The notes beneath the pieces were generated by a model. It was not told the DNA's origin, did no database searches, and saw only the letters and a program-made list of their open reading frames with translations. Made by a program: the position numbers and the translations under genes. Below are positions 62,523 to 64,000 of a stretch of 64,000 nucleotides of DNA, piece after piece. Numbering within the stretch: position 1 is the first letter of the stretch; every line of letters starts with the position of its first letter. The DNA comes from Marinobacter sp. THAF197a (GTDB lineage: Bacteria > Pseudomonadota > Gammaproteobacteria > Pseudomonadales > Oleiphilaceae), in the NCBI RefSeq assembly GCF_009363275.1, contig NZ_CP045324.1, forward strand, positions 3,348,001 through 3,412,000, read 5' to 3'.

Positions 62523-63883
62523 GAAATCTCCCGCTCAGCCAGCGATTGGCACTGATGTTTGCCGCAATCTGCTTGCTCACTCTCAGCTCTATCGGCTTTT
62601 TTCTGTACTCCTCCCTGGCAAAAGAGCTTGCCTGGCGGGACGATCAGACGCTGCTCGGGCGCCTGGAACGCATGGAGGCACTGCTCAATAGCACAGAATC
62701 GGTCTCCGAGCTCCAGGACCAACCCCAGCTTTATGCCAATATGCTCGGCAATACAGACAACGTTCTCTGGGTGATCAGCCAACAGGGCAACACACTGATT
62801 GAAATCAATCCGCCAGGCCTGCCTGTCCCCTCCCCTGCCCAGCCGGGTTTGGTCCGTTTTTACACAGGAGAAACGCCGCTTCGTTATCGGGCGGCAACCG
62901 CTACCATTCGCATAGCCGATCAGGAACTCACGCTGGTGGCGGGCAGAACCCTGAGCGAGAGAGATCGAATGCTGGCGAGTTATCAATGGACACTCTGTTG
63001 GGCCATTGCCCTTGGCACAGCCATCGTCGCGCTGCTCGGGTGGCTGATCAGTTACCGGGCACTCGGCCCGGTAAAGCAAATGTCCGACACCATTGCCCGT
63101 ATTCGATCAAACACTCTGAACATGCGTTTACAGGTAGCCGATCACGCTCCCGAAATCCGACAATTGCAGGCTCGCCTGAACGCCATGATCGACCGTCTGG
63201 AAAGCGGCTTTGACCAGCTTGCTCGATTTTCAGAAGACTTGGCTCACGAAATGCGCACCCCGCTCAATAATCTGATCGGGCATACCCAGCAGTGCCTGTC
63301 GAAGCCTCGAAGCAACGAGGAGTACCAGGCGTTGCTGCTGTCGAACCTGGAAGAGCACGAACGCCTGGCTCGGGTTATCAACAGCATGTTGTTTCTGGCG
63401 CGAACAGAACAATCCGAAATAACTCCGGACCAGCAAGCGTTTGCCATCCAGCCAGTGGTTGACCAACTGATAGGCTATTTCTCGGGGGTCGCTGAAGAGG
63501 CTAGTACTACGCTGACCAACAAAACCGAGGGCACCCTGGTCGCATCGAGCGAGCTGGTACAACGGGCACTGGCAAACCTGCTGGATAATGCGCTGCGATA
63601 TGGAGAAAGTGGCGGCTCCGTAGAGATTCGAAGCCACAAGGAAGACAGCTCTATACACCTGACGGTCTTCAATACCGGTGATCCAGTCGCTGATGACGAC
63701 CTGCCTCGGCTGTTTCACCGATTCTATCGTTGCGACCCGGCGAGGCAGACGATGGCAGAATCCGGAGGGCTCGGGCTCGCTATTGTCTATGCAATCATGA
63801 AGCATCATGGCGGCCATGCGACTGTTCGCAATGTTCATGGCGGCGTAGAAGCTGAATTGATATTCCCAGTGTTGCCTCAATAA
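62519..63883 (+). CDS. CusS/CopS-like sensor histidine kinase
   Basis: A 454-residue membrane kinase with two membrane helices (about 8-33 and 158-178) bracketing a periplasmic sensor of some 125 residues, HAMP at about 180-232, HisKA with LAHEMRTPLN (His243), and ATPase with NLLDNALRYGE. GTG start overlaps the regulator stop. The periplasmic part shows no His/Met-rich copper motif, so the signal may not be copper. Confidence 0.9.
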   Translation: MRNLPLSQRLALMFAAICLLTLSSIGFFLYSSLAKELAWRDDQTLLGRLERMEALLNSTESVSELQDQPQLYANMLGNTDNVLWVISQQGNTLIEINPPGLPVPSPAQPGLVRFYTGETPLRYRAATATIRIADQELTLVAGRTLSERDRMLASYQWTLCWAIALGTAIVALLGWLISYRALGPVKQMSDTIARIRSNTLNMRLQVADHAPEIRQLQARLNAMIDRLESGFDQLARFSEDLAHEMRTPLNNLIGHTQQCLSKPRSNEEYQALLLSNLEEHERLARVINSMLFLARTEQSEITPDQQAFAIQPVVDQLIGYFSGVAEEASTTLTNKTEGTLVASSELVQRALANLLDNALRYGESGGSVEIRSHKEDSSIHLTVFNTGDPVADDDLPRLFHRFYRCDPARQTMAESGGLGLAIVYAIMKHHGGHATVRNVHGGVEAELIFPVLPQ

Positions 63884-63903
63884 GACTCAGCAGGCCGAGT
63901 AGT

Positions 63904-64000
63904 TCATCGCCCATCTTCACCAGAAAGACGGCGGTCCACCCACCGATGGTAGAGTTGAGCAAGCGCGGGCCGAATGACCGGCAAGCTAATTAACCAGGCC
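63904..64000 (-). CDS. Possible C-terminal end of a DUF393-like gene
   Basis: On the minus strand one frame from the window edge to the TGA (63904-63906) reads LPVIRPALAQLYHRWVDRR, similar in pattern to the C-termini of DUF393 thiol-disulfide oxidoreductase-like proteins (LPxxRPxxxxxYRxxA). Only about 31 residues are visible, so the call is tentative. Confidence 0.3.
   Translation of the reverse strand, partial: AWLISLPVIRPALAQLYHRWVDRRLSGEDGR

Overview
The window reads as an ordinary, densely coded chromosome segment of a marine gammaproteobacterium. Overall gene content and protein style (FadL-type porin, NarK/NnrS genes, SUF Fe-S operon, HmuRYSTUV heme operon, Baeyer-Villiger monooxygenase cluster, ANR/FNR-type boxes, medium-high GC) point to Marinobacter or a close relative; that placement is inference from gene style, not a database match. 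No CRISPR array, prophage, transposase or rRNA was seen. One tRNA (Phe) is present.

Layout. 1-10.7 kb: end of a FadL porin, WrbA, a hemolysin III/YqfA protein behind a 16-bp perfect palindrome, NnrS, and three NarK-type nitrate/nitrite carriers around a universal stress protein; ANR boxes suggest oxygen control. 10.9-16.4 kb: a voltage-gated cation channel with an acidic selectivity filter, SirB2, a second NnrS, a START-domain protein, the unsaturated fatty acid pair fabA-fabB, and a stand-alone AraC DNA-binding domain. 16.5-25 kb: trhP, then the SUF operon sufBCDSA-sufT-sufE behind a promoter with an IscR-like box. 25-32 kb: flgPT, a TraF-like outer membrane protein, cca, folM, a thiolase and trmL. 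32-39 kb: a leftward heme uptake operon hmuR-hmuY-hmuS-hmuT-hmuU-hmuV. 39-45 kb: secB, yibN, gpmI, envC, ctpA, yibQ. 45-48.3 kb: hisBHAF. 48.4-52.9 kb: START protein, AsmA, mutY, yggX, tRNA-Phe. 52.9-57 kb: TetR, SDR, a ferritin-like di-iron protein and a Baeyer-Villiger monooxygenase. 57-60.6 kb: a TPP-riboswitch-controlled symporter, an aromatic amino acid carrier, an FMN reductase. 60.7-63.9 kb: exported HiuH-like and HbpS/GlcG-like proteins divergent from a CusRS-type two-component system. The last ~100 bases may hold the end of a leftward DUF393-like gene.

The most unusual signal is not a protein. Four copies of a ~105-bp nested-hairpin element (17856-17960, 19802-19899, 19993-20096, 46936-47029) share a conserved core and a conserved loop, while the long outer arms and the small inner stem differ in sequence between copies yet stay complementary within each copy. 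Three copies are in or just before the SUF operon and one is inside the his operon, between hisH and hisA. A second, unrelated palindromic element sits between sufA and sufT. Other points worth checking are the two FabR-like palindromes, the ANR boxes before uspA, fabA and hmuR, the Ca-channel-like filter, the HmuY partner of the heme receptor, and the HbpS-like protein facing a two-component system.
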